DNA of 64,000 nt from Peptococcaceae bacterium BRH_c4a (GCA_000961585.1 LADN01000054.1:20689-84688), one strand, 5' to 3'. Shown: positions 25,087 to 35,409, counted from the first letter of the stretch. The notes: generated by a model not told the origin, from the letters alone. A program made the numbers and translations.

Positions 25087-27008
25087 TACTTAGCACCTCC
25101 CGTCACCAGGCCGAATGCAGCGGAGGTTTCGGTAAAGGCCAGGGCAACGGCCAGGGCCAGAACACCCAGGAAGAACACCAGGGCGTAGTTCTGCAGCCGG
25201 CCGGTCTGGGTAATCCTCAACCCCTCACCGGAGAGTCTGGTAAACGCTGCGATACCATTGATGATGATCCCGTCCACCACGTAGATGTCAAACAGGTAGA
25301 ACAGCTTTGCCGACCCGTCCACGATGGTGTGGTTGAACCAAAGGTAAATCTCGTCAATGTAGTACTTGTTGTATGACAGGTTGTGGAAAAACTTGTACTT
25401 TTCCGCCATGGCATGGGCCCTGGCCTTTGTCTTGTCGGCTACATACAGGGTGTAGGCCAGGTAGATACCGGCAAAGCCCAGCACCACCGAACCAATCATA
25501 ATCAGCCAGTTAACATGACCCTCATGCGGGTGGCCGAAGTAAATCCACTGGGCCCACATGTTGTTCACGGGGGTTCCCACCAGTCCGCCTACCGCGGCCA
25601 GAATGGCCAGCACCACCAGAGGCATGGTCATATTCCAGGGAGACTCGTGGGGATGATTTTCCGGCTTTTCGTCCCCCATAAAGGCCAGGAAGAACAGCCT
25701 CCACATGTAAAAGGCGGTCATGAAGGCGGTTAGGGCGGCCATGGTGAAGAGCACGTAGTGTCCACTGTCAAAGACCGCCAGAAGTATCTCATCCTTGCTC
25801 CAGAATCCGGCGAAGGGCGGTATCCCGGCGATGGCCAGGCAGCCCGCCATGAAGGTATAGCCGGTAATGGGCATTTTCTTTAAAAGGCCTCCCATTTCCC
25901 ATACATCAGCCTTGTGGTGCAGAGCATGCAGCACTGAGCCGGCGCCAAGGAACATCAGGGCCTTGAAAAAGGCGTGGGTCCAGAGGTGGAACATGGAGGC
26001 GGTCAGGCTTCCAACACCCAGGGCCAGCATCATGTAACCCAGCTGGCTGACGGTGGAGTAGGCCAGTATCCTCTTGATCTCATTCTGGGTTATGGCTATG
26101 GAAGCCGCAAACAGGGCCGTAAAGGCGCCGGTGACGGCCACCAGCTCCATGGCTGTTGGCACCTTGTCGAACATGAAGATCATCCTGCCCACCAGGTAAA
26201 CCCCGGCCACCACCATGGTGGCCGCATGGATCAGGGCGCTGACCGGCGTGGGGCCCTCCATGGCGTCCGGAAGCCACACATGCAGCGGGAACTGACCGGA
26301 TTTGCCGATGGGGCCGATGAATACCAGCACCGCTATCAGGGTCATCATGCCCATGGTGGTGTACTGCTCAAAATGATTTATCTTCTCGGCCAGCTCGGTA
26401 AGGTTCAGGGTGCCGAAGACAATCTGCAGGGAAAGTATGCCCAGCAGCAGTCCGAAATCGGCCACCCGGCAGGTAACGAAGGCCTTTTTGGCGGCCTCCC
26501 GGGCCGAGATTTTATGGGTGTAAAAACCGATTAGCAGGTAAGAGCACAGTCCCACCAGCTCCCAGGCCACGAACATCTGCAGCAGGTTGCTGGAGATGAC
26601 CAGCAGCAGCATGGATGAACCGAACAGGGAAAGGTAAGAGAAGAACACCGAGTATCCGGGGTCCCCTTTCATATAACCGGTCGCATAAATAAAAATCAGC
26701 GACGCCACCAGTGTCACCATGAACATCATCATGGCCGAGGTGGGGTCAAGCTGCACCCCCACGTCTATGTGCAGGCCGGGCATGGAGAACCAGCGGGTGG
26801 CATAGACCAGGGGCTTTTCTGCTATTGCATGATTGGTAAACACTCCGTAAGCGGCAAAGCTGGCAACTGCGCAGGCTAAAACCATGCCTGCCACCGTTAC
26901 CAGGCCGCTTAACTTAGGCCAGGGCTTCGTCAAAAATATGATTATAACGAAGGAGAGGGCGGGGAGGAGCGGCACCAGCCATGCATTATGCATCGCAAAT
27001 TCTACCAT
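25086..27008 (-). CDS. nuoL: NADH-quinone oxidoreductase subunit L
   Basis: The distal antiporter-like subunit, 640 residues. It has the usual core (VAWELVGLCSYLLIGFYTHK with the key glutamate, PLHVWLPDAMEGPTPVSALI and HAATMVVAGVYLV) and about 16 helices. The C-terminal part includes the long amphipathic lateral helix and final helix expected for L (RLSGEGLRITQTGRLQNYAL). In E. coli this arm braces N and M. An in-frame ATG at 26993 is an alternative start; neither has a strong ribosome site. Confidence 0.96.
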   Translation of the reverse strand: MVEFAMHNAWLVPLLPALSFVIIIFLTKPWPKLSGLVTVAGMVLACAVASFAAYGVFTNHAIAEKPLVYATRWFSMPGLHIDVGVQLDPTSAMMMFMVTLVASLIFIYATGYMKGDPGYSVFFSYLSLFGSSMLLLVISSNLLQMFVAWELVGLCSYLLIGFYTHKISAREAAKKAFVTCRVADFGLLLGILSLQIVFGTLNLTELAEKINHFEQYTTMGMMTLIAVLVFIGPIGKSGQFPLHVWLPDAMEGPTPVSALIHAATMVVAGVYLVGRMIFMFDKVPTAMELVAVTGAFTALFAASIAITQNEIKRILAYSTVSQLGYMMLALGVGSLTASMFHLWTHAFFKALMFLGAGSVLHALHHKADVWEMGGLLKKMPITGYTFMAGCLAIAGIPPFAGFWSKDEILLAVFDSGHYVLFTMAALTAFMTAFYMWRLFFLAFMGDEKPENHPHESPWNMTMPLVVLAILAAVGGLVGTPVNNMWAQWIYFGHPHEGHVNWLIMIGSVVLGFAGIYLAYTLYVADKTKARAHAMAEKYKFFHNLSYNKYYIDEIYLWFNHTIVDGSAKLFYLFDIYVVDGIIINGIAAFTRLSGEGLRITQTGRLQNYALVFFLGVLALAVALAFTETSAAFGLVTGGAK

Positions 27009-27041
27009 CTCAGATCAGCACCTACCTTAAATTCCAAAGTT

Positions 27042-27362
27042 CTACCATTTAAGCCAGTCGAAGTCATCCAGGTTCACCGACAGCTTGTTCCGGTAGATGG
27101 CAATGATAATGGCCAGTCCAACCCCTACCTCGGCCGCGGCAACTGTTATCACGAAAATGGCGAATATCTGGCCGATAAAATCGCCGGGGGTCATATACTT
27201 GTTAAAGGCCAGCAGGTTTATATTGATGGCGTTGAGCATCAGCTCAATACAGATTAACACCGCTATGGCGTTTCTCTTGGCCAGCACCCCAAACAGCCCT
27301 ATGCCGAAAAGGATTGCCGACAGTATCAGGTAGTGATACAGGCTAACTGTCAGAGTCAGCAT
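27042..27362 (-). CDS. nuoK: NADH-quinone oxidoreductase subunit K
   Basis: A 106-residue, three-helix subunit. Helix 2 carries the conserved glutamate (AVLICIELMLNAININLLAF) and helix 3 the second one (VITVAAAEVGVGLAIIIAIY), both part of the proton path between the quinone site and N. It starts 20 bases inside nuoJ with GGAGGTG at good distance, so translation is coupled. Confidence 0.96.
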   Translation of the reverse strand: MLTLTVSLYHYLILSAILFGIGLFGVLAKRNAIAVLICIELMLNAININLLAFNKYMTPGDFIGQIFAIFVITVAAAEVGVGLAIIIAIYRNKLSVNLDDFDWLKW

Positions 27363-27882
27363 CGGCCTTCACCTCCTTGGCTAGGAAAACTGCGCCCACC
27401 AGAGCCACCAGCAGCAGCAGGGCGGCCACCTCAAAAGGTATTACATACTTGCTTAACAGCAGCGTGGCGATATTCCCTACGGTATCGGCGGGTACCGGGG
27501 CCGGGCTTGTCACGCTTCCGACCTTGAAGGACAAAAAGCCGCTCAGCATGATAACCAGAGCCGTTACTCCGGCGGCTGCCACCGTCTGGCCGTTGAAGAG
27601 GTTTGTTTCACCCATGTCCCTGCGGCGGATCAGCATTATACCGAAAACCACCATGATACATACCGCCCCGGCGTAAACCATCACCTGAACGGCCGCAATA
27701 AAGTCCGCGTTCAGTGTGAGGAAGACCCCCGCCAGGGATACAAAGCACACAGCCAGCCATAAAACTGAGTGCACTATGTTCCTGACGAAAACCACCAGCA
27801 GGGCTGATATAACCACCACTGCGGCCAGGGTATGGAAAGCCGCCGCCACGTAGCTAATACTGTTTAAAAATCCCATTATCAT
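27343..27882 (-). CDS. nuoJ: NADH-quinone oxidoreductase subunit J
   Basis: A 179-residue membrane subunit with five helices, including the conserved third helix with the pi-bulge glycine region (DFIAAVQVMVYAGAVCIMVVFGIMLI). ATG 27882 is chosen because AAGGAGGG lies ten bases upstream; a TTG at 27891 is nearer to that site than usual. It overlaps nuoI upstream and nuoK downstream, so all three are translated in close coupling. Confidence 0.94.
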   Translation of the reverse strand: MIMGFLNSISYVAAAFHTLAAVVVISALLVVFVRNIVHSVLWLAVCFVSLAGVFLTLNADFIAAVQVMVYAGAVCIMVVFGIMLIRRRDMGETNLFNGQTVAAAGVTALVIMLSGFLSFKVGSVTSPAPVPADTVGNIATLLLSKYVIPFEVAALLLLVALVGAVFLAKEVKADADSDS

Positions 27883-27887
27883 CTGCC

Positions 27888-28361
27888 TCAACCCTCCTTG
27901 ACGGGAGCCTGGCCGGCCGCCGCCTCTACCTTGACGGTTTTTGCCGGAGTCTCCTCCTTAGGGGCTTCTTCCGCGGCTTCCGGCGCCGGGCGGTCCACCA
28001 GCGATAGACGGACCCAACTGCGCCGGTACTGGTTCATATCAAGAACATTGGTAAATTTAAGGGCGTCCTTGTTGCACGACTCCACGCACAGACCACAGAA
28101 AAGGCAGTACTCTATGCGCATCACGTACTTTGTGAGAAACTGCTTCTTGTCGACCTTTTCTTTCTCCATCTCGATAACCTTGTTGGGGCACGCATTGGCG
28201 CACAGCCCGCAGGCTATACACTTTTCCACGTCCAGTTCAAACCGGCCGTGAAAGCGGGGAAACATCTCAATTTTTTCATACGGATATTTAACCGTATGCT
28301 TCTTATCCAGCAACCGTCCCCAGGTTATCTGAAGACCTTTGATCAGTCCTTGTCCGAACAT
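27888..28361 (-). CDS. nuoI: NADH-quinone oxidoreductase subunit I (2x[4Fe-4S])
   Basis: A 157-residue peripheral iron-sulfur subunit. Two complete ferredoxin motifs, CIACGLCANACPNK near residue 48 and CLFCGLCVESCNKD near 87, hold clusters N6a and N6b that pass electrons to N2 in NuoB. After about residue 118 it carries a Glu/Ala/Pro-rich tail (PAPEAAEEAPKEETPAKTVK and on) not needed for cluster binding. With NuoEFG absent this subunit may be near the entry point for electrons from ferredoxin, as in other 11-subunit complexes; that is inference. Confidence 0.96.
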   Translation of the reverse strand: MFGQGLIKGLQITWGRLLDKKHTVKYPYEKIEMFPRFHGRFELDVEKCIACGLCANACPNKVIEMEKEKVDKKQFLTKYVMRIEYCLFCGLCVESCNKDALKFTNVLDMNQYRRSWVRLSLVDRPAPEAAEEAPKEETPAKTVKVEAAAGQAPVKEG

Positions 28362-28365
28362 ATAA

Positions 28366-29415
28366 TCACCACCCTATCGCCCGGTAGATATACATGCCAA
28401 CACCGGTCACAAATATGTTGGCCAGGGAAAGGGGCACCAGTACCTTCCAGCCAAAGCCCATAAGCTGGTCAACCCGGATACGCGGGTAAGTCCAGCGAAC
28501 CCACATGAAGATGAATATCATGACGTACATCTTCAGGAAAAACCACAGCCAGGACGGGATAAAGTCCAGTCCGAAGGGCGCCAGCCAGCCGCCCAGGAAC
28601 ATCACGGTGCACATGGCCGAAATAATCATCACGTTGGCGTACTCAGCCAGGAAGAACATCGCAAAGCCCATTCCGGAATACTCGGTATAGGGGCCGGCAA
28701 TAATCTCGGATTCCCCTTCCACCAGGCAGAAGGGTGTCCGATTAGTTTCGGCCACACCGGCAATGAAGTAAATCAGGAAGGCGATGGGCTGTGTCAGTAT
28801 AAACCATATACCATTTTGAGCGTTGACAATCTGGTTGATGTTCAGAGTGCCGGTCAGCATAATTACTCCCAGCAGGGCCAGGATCAGAGGCAGCTCATAG
28901 CTCACCATCTGGGCCACTGAACGCATGCCGCCGATCAGTGAGTATTTGTTGTTGGAAGACCAGCCGGCCGCCCAAAAAAGGATGGTGGACAGAGAGGCCA
29001 CAGCCAACAGATAAAATACCCCGATATTCATGTCAACGGCCACCATGTCCTTGCCGAAGGGAATCACCGCGTAAATCAACAGCGGCGGGACAAATATAAG
29101 CACCGGCATAAGCAGGAAAACAACCAGGTCAATACCCTTGGGCAGGATAATCTCCTTACCCAACAGCTTTCCTATGTCGGCGAAGCTTTGCAGCAGCCCC
29201 TTGGGCCCCACGTGGATGGGCCCCAGGCGGGACTGCATAAAGGCGCAAACCCGGCGCTCCATGTACACCAGCCAGAGGGCGTTTACCAGTATAAATACCA
29301 GGATGGACACCAACTTGACAACCAACATTATAATGTCGTTATACAGGTCGGGCACACCCAGGCCGCTGAAAAACCCTCTGAGTGAGGAGGCAATACCTAT
29401 AAAAATATTTTCCAT
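28366..29415 (-). CDS. nuoH: NADH-quinone oxidoreductase subunit H
   Basis: A 349-residue membrane subunit joining the quinone cavity to the proton channels. Conserved signs include [25 protein letters not shown] broken by its usual loop, [27 protein letters not shown] with the acidic quinone-site loop, and the [17 protein letters not shown] segment. Eight or nine helices. It lies four bases from nuoI and 28 bases after nuoD. Confidence 0.96.
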   Translation of the reverse strand: MENIFIGIASSLRGFFSGLGVPDLYNDIIMLVVKLVSILVFILVNALWLVYMERRVCAFMQSRLGPIHVGPKGLLQSFADIGKLLGKEIILPKGIDLVVFLLMPVLIFVPPLLIYAVIPFGKDMVAVDMNIGVFYLLAVASLSTILFWAAGWSSNNKYSLIGGMRSVAQMVSYELPLILALLGVIMLTGTLNINQIVNAQNGIWFILTQPIAFLIYFIAGVAETNRTPFCLVEGESEIIAGPYTEYSGMGFAMFFLAEYANVMIISAMCTVMFLGGWLAPFGLDFIPSWLWFFLKMYVMIFIFMWVRWTYPRIRVDQLMGFGWKVLVPLSLANIFVTGVGMYIYRAIGW

Positions 29416-29443
29416 ACCTCTTCTCCCCTACTACTGTTTTTCG

Positions 29444-30538
29444 CTAACAGTCCACTTCGCCCAGCACGATATCAATGCTGCCCAAAATGGCGATGACGTC
29501 AGCTATCTTCCAGCCCTCGCACAGCTTGGCCAGGTATCCCAGGTTGATAAAGGACGGGCGGCGGAAATGAACCCGGTAGGGCTTGGGGCTTCCGTCACTG
29601 ACCAGGTAACATCCGTAGACACCCTTGGAGCTCTCCACCTCGGCATAGGCATCACCCACCGGCGGCTTGATTACCTTGGGCACCTTGGCCTGTATGGATC
29701 CCTCGGGAATTTGGTCCAGGGCCTGCTGGATGATTTTCCCGCACTGACGCATTTCCTCAATTCTAATACGGAAGCGGTCAAAGCAATCTCCATTTTTACC
29801 CAGGGGAACCTCGAAGTTCAAGCGGTCATAAACACTGTACGGCCTTACCTTGCGAAGGTCGTAGTTTACCCCGCTGCCCCGCAGCGTGGGACCGCTAAGG
29901 CTATAGTTAATACCCATTTCAGGAGTGATTACACCCACATGTTTGGTACGGGCCTGGAAAATCTCGTTCCCGGTAATCAGCCCGTCATACTCGTCGCACA
30001 TTCCCGGAAGATCGGCCAGAAATTTCCTCGCCGCCGGGTAAAACTCCCCGGGCAAATCATCGGCCACGCCACCCACTCGGAAGTAACTGAAGGTCATGCG
30101 GGACCCGGAAACCATTTCCAATAAGTCTATACAATATTCTCTGTCCCGGAAGGTATACGTGAATGCCGTCAGGGCGCCTATATCACCACCGTAAGCGCCG
30201 GTGGCAATCATGTGGCTGGCAATCCTGGAGAGTTCCCCCACGATAACCCTGATATATTCCGCCCTTTCCGGAACCTCTATACCCATCAGCTTTTCAACGG
30301 CCTGTACATAGCCCCAGTTCATCAGCATTCCGGCCAGATAGTCCATCCGGTCGGTATAGGGAATGACCTGGGTATAGGTCCTGGCCTCGGCCAGCTTTTC
30401 AATCCCCCTGTGCAGGTAGCCCGGCACGGGGGTGGCTTTGACCACTGTCTCCCCATCCAGTTCCAGGATGATGCGAAACACTCCGTGGGTACTGGGGTGC
30501 TGGGGGCCGAGGTTCAGGGAATAAGTTTGAGTTTTCAT
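29444..30538 (-). CDS. nuoD: NADH-quinone oxidoreductase subunit D
   Basis: A 364-residue peripheral subunit, the 49-kDa homologue related to [NiFe] hydrogenase large subunits, which forms the quinone site with Nuo[21 protein letters not shown] near the N-terminus contains the quinone-contacting histidine, [12 protein letters not shown] follows, and the C-terminus ends [14 protein letters not shown] with the family aspartate. The N-terminal hydrogenase nickel cysteines are absent, as expected. C and D are separate genes here, unlike the fused nuoCD of E. coli. Confidence 0.96.
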   Translation of the reverse strand: MKTQTYSLNLGPQHPSTHGVFRIILELDGETVVKATPVPGYLHRGIEKLAEARTYTQVIPYTDRMDYLAGMLMNWGYVQAVEKLMGIEVPERAEYIRVIVGELSRIASHMIATGAYGGDIGALTAFTYTFRDREYCIDLLEMVSGSRMTFSYFRVGGVADDLPGEFYPAARKFLADLPGMCDEYDGLITGNEIFQARTKHVGVITPEMGINYSLSGPTLRGSGVNYDLRKVRPYSVYDRLNFEVPLGKNGDCFDRFRIRIEEMRQCGKIIQQALDQIPEGSIQAKVPKVIKPPVGDAYAEVESSKGVYGCYLVSDGSPKPYRVHFRRPSFINLGYLAKLCEGWKIADVIAILGSIDIVLGEVDC

Positions 30539-30573
30539 TTACCACAACACCTCTTATCCCGTAAGTCGCAATT

Positions 30574-31035
30574 TTAGGCTTCCCTGCCGCCTTGCCACTG
30601 GAAATCCTTGCGCAGGGGATGGCCCTGGAAATTATCATCAAGGAAAATCCGGGTGGGATGGCCGGTATAGCCTGTGAAAACAATGCCCATCAGGTCGTAT
30701 ATCTCGCGCTCCTGCCAGTTGGCCCCCCCCCAAATGGGGCAAAGGGATGGGATTTCCGGCTTTTCCTTGTCCTCGATTCTCACCTTAACCATAAGGGTAT
30801 AGCCGTGAGTCATTGAAACCAGGTTGTAGACCATTTCAAAACGGTCCTTGTAATCCGCCCCCGTCAGGTTGGTCAGGAAGTCCATGGCATAGTCCTGATT
30901 ATCCTTTATTTCGCTCATAAAGGGGATCAAATCGGCCGCAGGAACTATAACATCCCGGTTTTCCTGTATCTCCAACCCGGGAAACTTATTTTTCAGCGCC
31001 TCCATCAAATCGGCTGGTATACTGTAATCAGCCAC
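30574..31035 (-). CDS. nuoC: NADH-quinone oxidoreductase subunit C
   Basis: A 153-residue peripheral subunit of the 30-kDa type. The signature [20 protein letters not shown] leads into [30 protein letters not shown], with LRKDFQWQG near the end. It starts at GTG inside the end of nuoB (eight-base overlap). It scaffolds NuoD and NuoB in the Q module. Confidence 0.95.
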   Translation of the reverse strand: MADYSIPADLMEALKNKFPGLEIQENRDVIVPAADLIPFMSEIKDNQDYAMDFLTNLTGADYKDRFEMVYNLVSMTHGYTLMVKVRIEDKEKPEIPSLCPIWGGANWQEREIYDLMGIVFTGYTGHPTRIFLDDNFQGHPLRKDFQWQGGREA

Positions 31036-31567
31036 GGACCTTGCTCACCACCTTCGGGTTCAGTATTTTTTCCTTGACCATCAGCCAGCCATCAATGACG
31101 GCCTCGGGCCGGGGCGGGCATCCGGGTATATAGGCGTCCACCGGTATGAGCTTATCCACACCGGGCACCACATGATATGAATCCACAAAGGGACCGCCGG
31201 AAATTGCGCAACTGCCCATGGCTATAACCCACTTGGGCTCCGACATCTGCTCGTAAAGCCTGACCACGAAAGGCGCAGCCTTGTGGGTGACCGTGCCGCA
31301 CACCAGCATCACATCCGCCTGGCGCGGGGATCCCCTCATAACCTCGTAGCCGAAACGGGACAGGTCAAAACGGGGCATGTTGGCGGCCATCAGACCCTCG
31401 ATGGCGCAGCAGGCCAGCCCGAATCCGAAGGGCCAGAGTGAATGGGCCCGGGCTACATTAAGAATCTTTTCCAGCGGAGCAATGTGAATGAGGCGTTTTA
31501 CCTGATCAATAACCACCGGGTCTTTGGTCAATTCCTCCACCGGGTGCTTATCTTTTGTTACTTCCAT
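31028..31567 (-). CDS. nuoB: NADH-quinone oxidoreductase subunit B ([4Fe-4S] N2)
   Basis: A 179-residue subunit that holds cluster N2, the last electron carrier before quinone. The ligands are visible: GLACCAIE (two adjacent cysteines), MGSCAISGG and [13 protein letters not shown] 31567 follows GGAAGGAG and overlaps the nuoA stop by ten bases; an upstream TTG at 31597 is less likely. The C-terminal ~20 residues after [10 protein letters not shown] are basic. Confidence 0.96.
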   Translation of the reverse strand: MEVTKDKHPVEELTKDPVVIDQVKRLIHIAPLEKILNVARAHSLWPFGFGLACCAIEGLMAANMPRFDLSRFGYEVMRGSPRQADVMLVCGTVTHKAAPFVVRLYEQMSEPKWVIAMGSCAISGGPFVDSYHVVPGVDKLIPVDAYIPGCPPRPEAVIDGWLMVKEKILNPKVVSKVRG

Positions 31568-31914
31568 TCTAATGCTCCTTCCTTCCAGGCGTACCACAGT
31601 CCGACAATCAGTATAAACAGGAAGATAATCATTTCAATAAAGGCAAACAGGCCTAAACTCTGAAACTTAACGGCCCAGGGATACAGGTATATTGTTTCCA
31701 CATCGAATATCACAAACAATAAAGCGTACAGAAAATAGCTGGTTTTGAACTGTACCCAGGTGGGTCCGATGGTGTCCACACCGCACTCATACGTGGTAAG
31801 TTTGGCGGCGGTGGGCCGGCGAGGGTGTATTAGAAAACTGGTAACGATACCCCCTGCCCCAAACGCTAAGGCAACAGCAAAAAAGATAAAAACAGCACCC
31901 CAGTCAGAAAGCAA
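31558..31914 (-). CDS. nuoA: NADH-quinone oxidoreductase subunit A
   Basis: A 118-residue, three-helix subunit and first gene of the operon. The loop between helices 1 and 2 has the conserved cysteine ([20 protein letters not shown]), and helix 2 begins [23 protein letters not shown] with the conserved acidic residues. An AAAGGGGGGAG site precedes the start. A TATAAT sequence lies about 145 bases upstream (around 32065) but without a convincing -35 box. Confidence 0.95.
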   Translation of the reverse strand: MLSDWGAVFIFFAVALAFGAGGIVTSFLIHPRRPTAAKLTTYECGVDTIGPTWVQFKTSYFLYALLFVIFDVETIYLYPWAVKFQSLGLFAFIEMIIFLFILIVGLWYAWKEGALEWK

Positions 31915-32077
31915 AAATTCTCCCCCCTTTCTTTATAAAATAATCACACCAAGAATAAAGGCCTTTTTGGAAAGCCGGGACAGGTTACAGCTTCAACTTA
32001 ATAAACCGGTTTTTCCAAAAGCCATTTCAAGGTCTTTTTCCAGAAAAGACAACACAGTAAATTATATATCATACAAG

Positions 32078-32896
32078 TCAATTAGTTGAGCAGTAATAAT
32101 TGACACCTCTCATTTCTCTTCTTACCGGAGCGAAGCCCTCCCGATGCAGGGGGCACGGCCCGTAACGGCGCAAGGCCTCGATATGGCCGGCGGTGGCATA
32201 CCCCTTGTGGCGGTCAAAACCATACCGGGGATAAAGGTGGTGGCAAAGCTCCATCAATTCATCCCGGGTTTCCTTGGCTATAATTGAGGCAGCAGCAATG
32301 GAGGCGCTTTTCCCATCGCCCCCGATAATATGGGTCTGGGGCAATTCCAGTGCGGGGATGGCGAAACCGTCCGCCAAAACATGCCCGGGATCACCCTTAA
32401 GCCCCGCCAGCGCCCTCCTCATGGCCAGCATGGAGGCATGGTATATGTTTAAATTCAGAATTTCTTTAACTGTAGACACACCTATAGCCCAGGCCCCAGA
32501 ATTTTTAATCTGAAAAGCCAGGGCTTTCCTCTTAGCCGGTGAAAGCTGTTTTGAGTCATTTAGCTGGTATATGCGCACCCGGGGCGGTAAAATCACTGCG
32601 GCGGCCACCACCGGGCCTGCCAGAGGCCCCCGCCCGGCCTCGTCAACCCCGGCCACCAATTCAACGCCGCTGGCCCAAAGCCTTTTTTCATAACACAAAA
32701 GATCTTCAAGCCTTTTTTCCTCGTTTATCACCTGAAGGCGTCGTTTCTGCAAAGTATCGTACAGTTGCCTGACACCGACCCTGCTGTCCCGGGACATTGC
32801 CTGCAGAAGATTCGACCCCTGATCTCCCGACTGCTCCAAAGCCCTATACAATTGCCTTATTTCCGCCACGGTCATGGCCGACAGATCCAAGGGCAA
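32078..32896 (-). CDS. rnhB: Ribonuclease HII
   Basis: A 272-residue RNase HII that removes ribonucleotides from DNA and RNA primers. The catalytic domain starts at GVDEAGRGPLAGPVVAAAVI with the DEG motif (Asp-Glu), LNDSKQLSPAKR follows, the third acidic residue is in VLADGFAI, and the C-terminal helix with the fourth aspartate is HLYPRYGFDRHKGYATAGH. About 75 residues precede the catalytic domain, the usual N-terminal extension of Firmicute RnhB. The proposed TTG start lies very close to its GGGGG site, so an internal ATG at 32875 is possible. It may be a single gene. Confidence 0.93.
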   Translation of the reverse strand: MPLDLSAMTVAEIRQLYRALEQSGDQGSNLLQAMSRDSRVGVRQLYDTLQKRRLQVINEEKRLEDLLCYEKRLWASGVELVAGVDEAGRGPLAGPVVAAAVILPPRVRIYQLNDSKQLSPAKRKALAFQIKNSGAWAIGVSTVKEILNLNIYHASMLAMRRALAGLKGDPGHVLADGFAIPALELPQTHIIGGDGKSASIAAASIIAKETRDELMELCHHLYPRYGFDRHKGYATAGHIEALRRYGPCPLHREGFAPVRREMRGVNYYCSTN

Positions 32897-33060
32897 ACCC
32901 CCGTGAAAAATTTTGGATTATATAGGTTTTTCGAGATGAAAGGCCAAATCCCTGCCCCGAAAGTAAATATTTTTTACCTGAACGGTTTTAACCACTTACC
33001 GGACGGTTGCCGAACATTTATTTTACAAAAACATTTTGCGGAAAGGGAGGGAGTGCGAAA

Positions 33061-34260
33061 TCACAAATATTCACCGATATTAAAAATACTATCGGTTTTC
33101 TTTATTATTTCAAAATTAGCCGCCTCTTTTAAAAGAGGTTCAGAGATCCACAAGTGTTCAAGATGCTTGGTATCTTTTATCCGGGCTATTTTACAATCCT
33201 TCAACCCATGCAAATTAAAGGCCGTCAGGATTGCCTCCCGCTCTGTCGGCAGTGTGCATGGAATTTTTACCGTTCCTAAAAAGCCGGTAGTAAACCCATT
33301 TTTATAGGTGGTTTGAAAATCAATTTTATCCACCAGTGTTTTTGTGGTTATATCGGCATACCCGATACCCAGTGCGTTTCCCCTTGATTCCGGGGTCAAA
33401 TCAAGCACCACTATGGTTTCATATTTTAGCTCCGGCTCTCCGCCTATTCGCCTGTGCATTCCTATTACGTTGACGTCCATACCCGAACCGCTGATATTTT
33501 TTCCCATGAAATCCACCAATAAAACGTGAAGGTGGCTGAAAGGAACCCTCGGCAATTGTTGCCACGCCAGTTCAAGCAGTTCTTTTTCCGTTTCTTTGCG
33601 GCCTTCCGGCCTAACCCCCTTTAATACCGATGCGTCCCCCCTGAAGTTGTCCACCGAGGCAATACCGCCCAGGAATTTAATATTCTTTTCAATAACATCC
33701 GACATTTCCACCAGGTGGTGACCCAATCCGGCTTTGTGAGCAGCTTCCGCCCCTTTTACCTTTCCCATCCCCACCGACATCATTTTGGTCAGGCCGCTTT
33801 CTATGGAAGATCTAAATGCAGTATGCGGTTTAACCCGGTTAAACAGGAACACTCCATCAGCTTCCAGTGCATATCTGTCACAGTATACCGGCACTCCACC
33901 GGCTGTTTGACCGATAAAAACCGAATCCGCACATGATTTTACCGGCACATCAAGATCTTCCCCGGTAATTCCCATCTTTTTCAACACCTGCATTTGCCCC
34001 TCATCAGTTCCCCCGCCATGGCTTCCCATTGCCGGTATAATGAAGGGGTCGGCTCCCCAGGCTTTAAAAATTTCAATCAGGGTACTTATTACTTTAAATC
34101 CATACGGAAATCCCCTTGATCCATATGCAAGACAAAGTTTCATTCCGCTGAATATTTTTTCACGGATACCCATTTTATTTAACTCAGAAAGGATATGCTC
34201 TTCTATGTTATTAACCGACTTACATGTAAAATTTTGCTTTACCAAATACATGGGAATCAT
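33061..34260 (-). CDS. LarA-like (nickel-pincer) racemase family protein
   Basis: A 399-residue member of the lactate racemase (LarA, DUF2088) superfamily. The N-terminal domain has PAMGSHGGGTDEGQMQVL, the family motif near residue 80, and a central loop GLTKMMSVGMGKVKGAEAAH followed by KAGLGHHLVEM with the histidines that bind nickel in LarA. Family members interconvert 2-hydroxyacid enantiomers with a nickel-pincer nucleotide made by LarB, LarC and LarE, none of which is in this window. It lies 70 bases downstream of an Ldh2-family dehydrogenase and ends the catabolic cluster, so a 2-hydroxyacid substrate is likely. The exact substrate is unknown. Confidence 0.82.
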   Translation of the reverse strand: MIPMYLVKQNFTCKSVNNIEEHILSELNKMGIREKIFSGMKLCLAYGSRGFPYGFKVISTLIEIFKAWGADPFIIPAMGSHGGGTDEGQMQVLKKMGITGEDLDVPVKSCADSVFIGQTAGGVPVYCDRYALEADGVFLFNRVKPHTAFRSSIESGLTKMMSVGMGKVKGAEAAHKAGLGHHLVEMSDVIEKNIKFLGGIASVDNFRGDASVLKGVRPEGRKETEKELLELAWQQLPRVPFSHLHVLLVDFMGKNISGSGMDVNVIGMHRRIGGEPELKYETIVVLDLTPESRGNALGIGYADITTKTLVDKIDFQTTYKNGFTTGFLGTVKIPCTLPTEREAILTAFNLHGLKDCKIARIKDTKHLEHLWISEPLLKEAANFEIIKKTDSIFNIGEYL

Positions 34261-34328
34261 AACACATACTCCTCTGTACCAGATAAGATTTTATCGTCAC
34301 ATTGCATTCTTTGTAGTATTTTCACTCT

Positions 34329-35372
34329 TTAAACAGACAGTTTTATATTTAGTTCGTCAATGCATTTTTGTATTTTTTCTATTACGCTGTCATCAAGCGG
34401 TATCCCTTCAGCTTTCCTTACAGATTCATTGCGCGCTTCCAGTTCCCCCGGATAGAGCACCTCCTGAACTCCAGGGGCAGGCTTCACATTCTTTATCGTT
34501 CCGATAAAATCATCCATCCTGCTGTAATATTGTTCCATTGACAGGAAGGATTCGATTGAAATTGCACCCGAAATATGCCCTACATTCTGGGAACGTTTAA
34601 AGTCGTCGACAAGTCCTCCTACATTGCATGTAAAAGCCGCACCAGTAATTACAGCCGAAAAAATTTCAGCAATAATGGCCAATCCGTAACCCTTGACGCC
34701 CGCTGCCGGCAGCAAAACCCCTGCATATCCTTCATCCGCCGTTTTGGCCGGATAGCCTTCCTTATTTAATGCCCATCCTTCGGGAATTTCCGTTTTATCA
34801 GCCGCCATATTACGTAATTTAGTTCTTGCTATGGCGCTGGTTGCGAAATCCACCGAAACTGCCGTCCTGTTTTTTACGGGAAAAGCAAAAGATATAGGGT
34901 TTGTCCCAAATAATGGTTCCATACCCCCAAAAGGGGCAACGCTTGACGGTGCGTTTGTCATACTAAAACCAATACAGTTTTGTTTGGCCGCTTCCAAGCT
35001 GTAGTATGAAGTCATGCCGAAATGACCGGAATTACGCACACCCACAATGCCCACATTATGGGAAAGGGCTTTCTTTATTGACAGATCCATTGATTTAACG
35101 CCGTTTACTTGGCCAAGGCCGTTTTTACCATCAATAATTGCTGTACTATAGGTTTCATTTAATATATCGGGCTCCGCTTTAGGATCTATCACACCTTTTT
35201 TTATCCTTTCAGCATAAACCGGGAGATATGCCACACCATGGGAGTCGATTCCCCTTAAATTGGCGTATATCATTATGGATGAAGTCATTTCGGCATACTG
35301 GGGCTTTACGCCATACCCTTTAAGAACCTCTACACAGATATTTCTTAGTTCTGATTCTGAATATTTTTTCAC
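34329..35372 (-). CDS. Ldh2/YlbC-family 2-hydroxyacid dehydrogenase
   Basis: A 347-residue NAD(P)-dependent dehydrogenase of the malate/L-lactate dehydrogenase family that is unrelated to classical MDH. The family signs are present: RGIDSHGVAYLPVYAERIKKG near residue 40, VRNSGHFGMTSYYSLEA near 120 with the catalytic histidine, GTNPISFAFP near 165 and the D..TSAIARTK segment. Known members act on malate, sulfolactate, ureidoglycolate, 2,3-diketogulonate or related 2-hydroxy acids; the substrate cannot be read here. It stands between a TAXI-TRAP transporter and a LarA-like racemase, which suggests oxidation of an imported 2-hydroxyacid to the 2-oxoacid. Confidence 0.9.
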   Translation of the reverse strand: MKKYSESELRNICVEVLKGYGVKPQYAEMTSSIMIYANLRGIDSHGVAYLPVYAERIKKGVIDPKAEPDILNETYSTAIIDGKNGLGQVNGVKSMDLSIKKALSHNVGIVGVRNSGHFGMTSYYSLEAAKQNCIGFSMTNAPSSVAPFGGMEPLFGTNPISFAFPVKNRTAVSVDFATSAIARTKLRNMAADKTEIPEGWALNKEGYPAKTADEGYAGVLLPAAGVKGYGLAIIAEIFSAVITGAAFTCNVGGLVDDFKRSQNVGHISGAISIESFLSMEQYYSRMDDFIGTIKNVKPAPGVQEVLYPGELEARNESVRKAEGIPLDDSVIEKIQKCIDELNIKLSV

Positions 35373-35409
35373 AATGCCAATTCTCCTTATAATAGATTAT
35401 AAGTGTGTT

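Noticed and set aside
23513..26534. Long plus-strand open frames opposite the nuo genes (up to 186 codons)
   Set aside because: They are antisense to clearly conserved nuoL, nuoM and nuoN, have no ribosome sites, and their composition is that of reversed membrane-protein codons.
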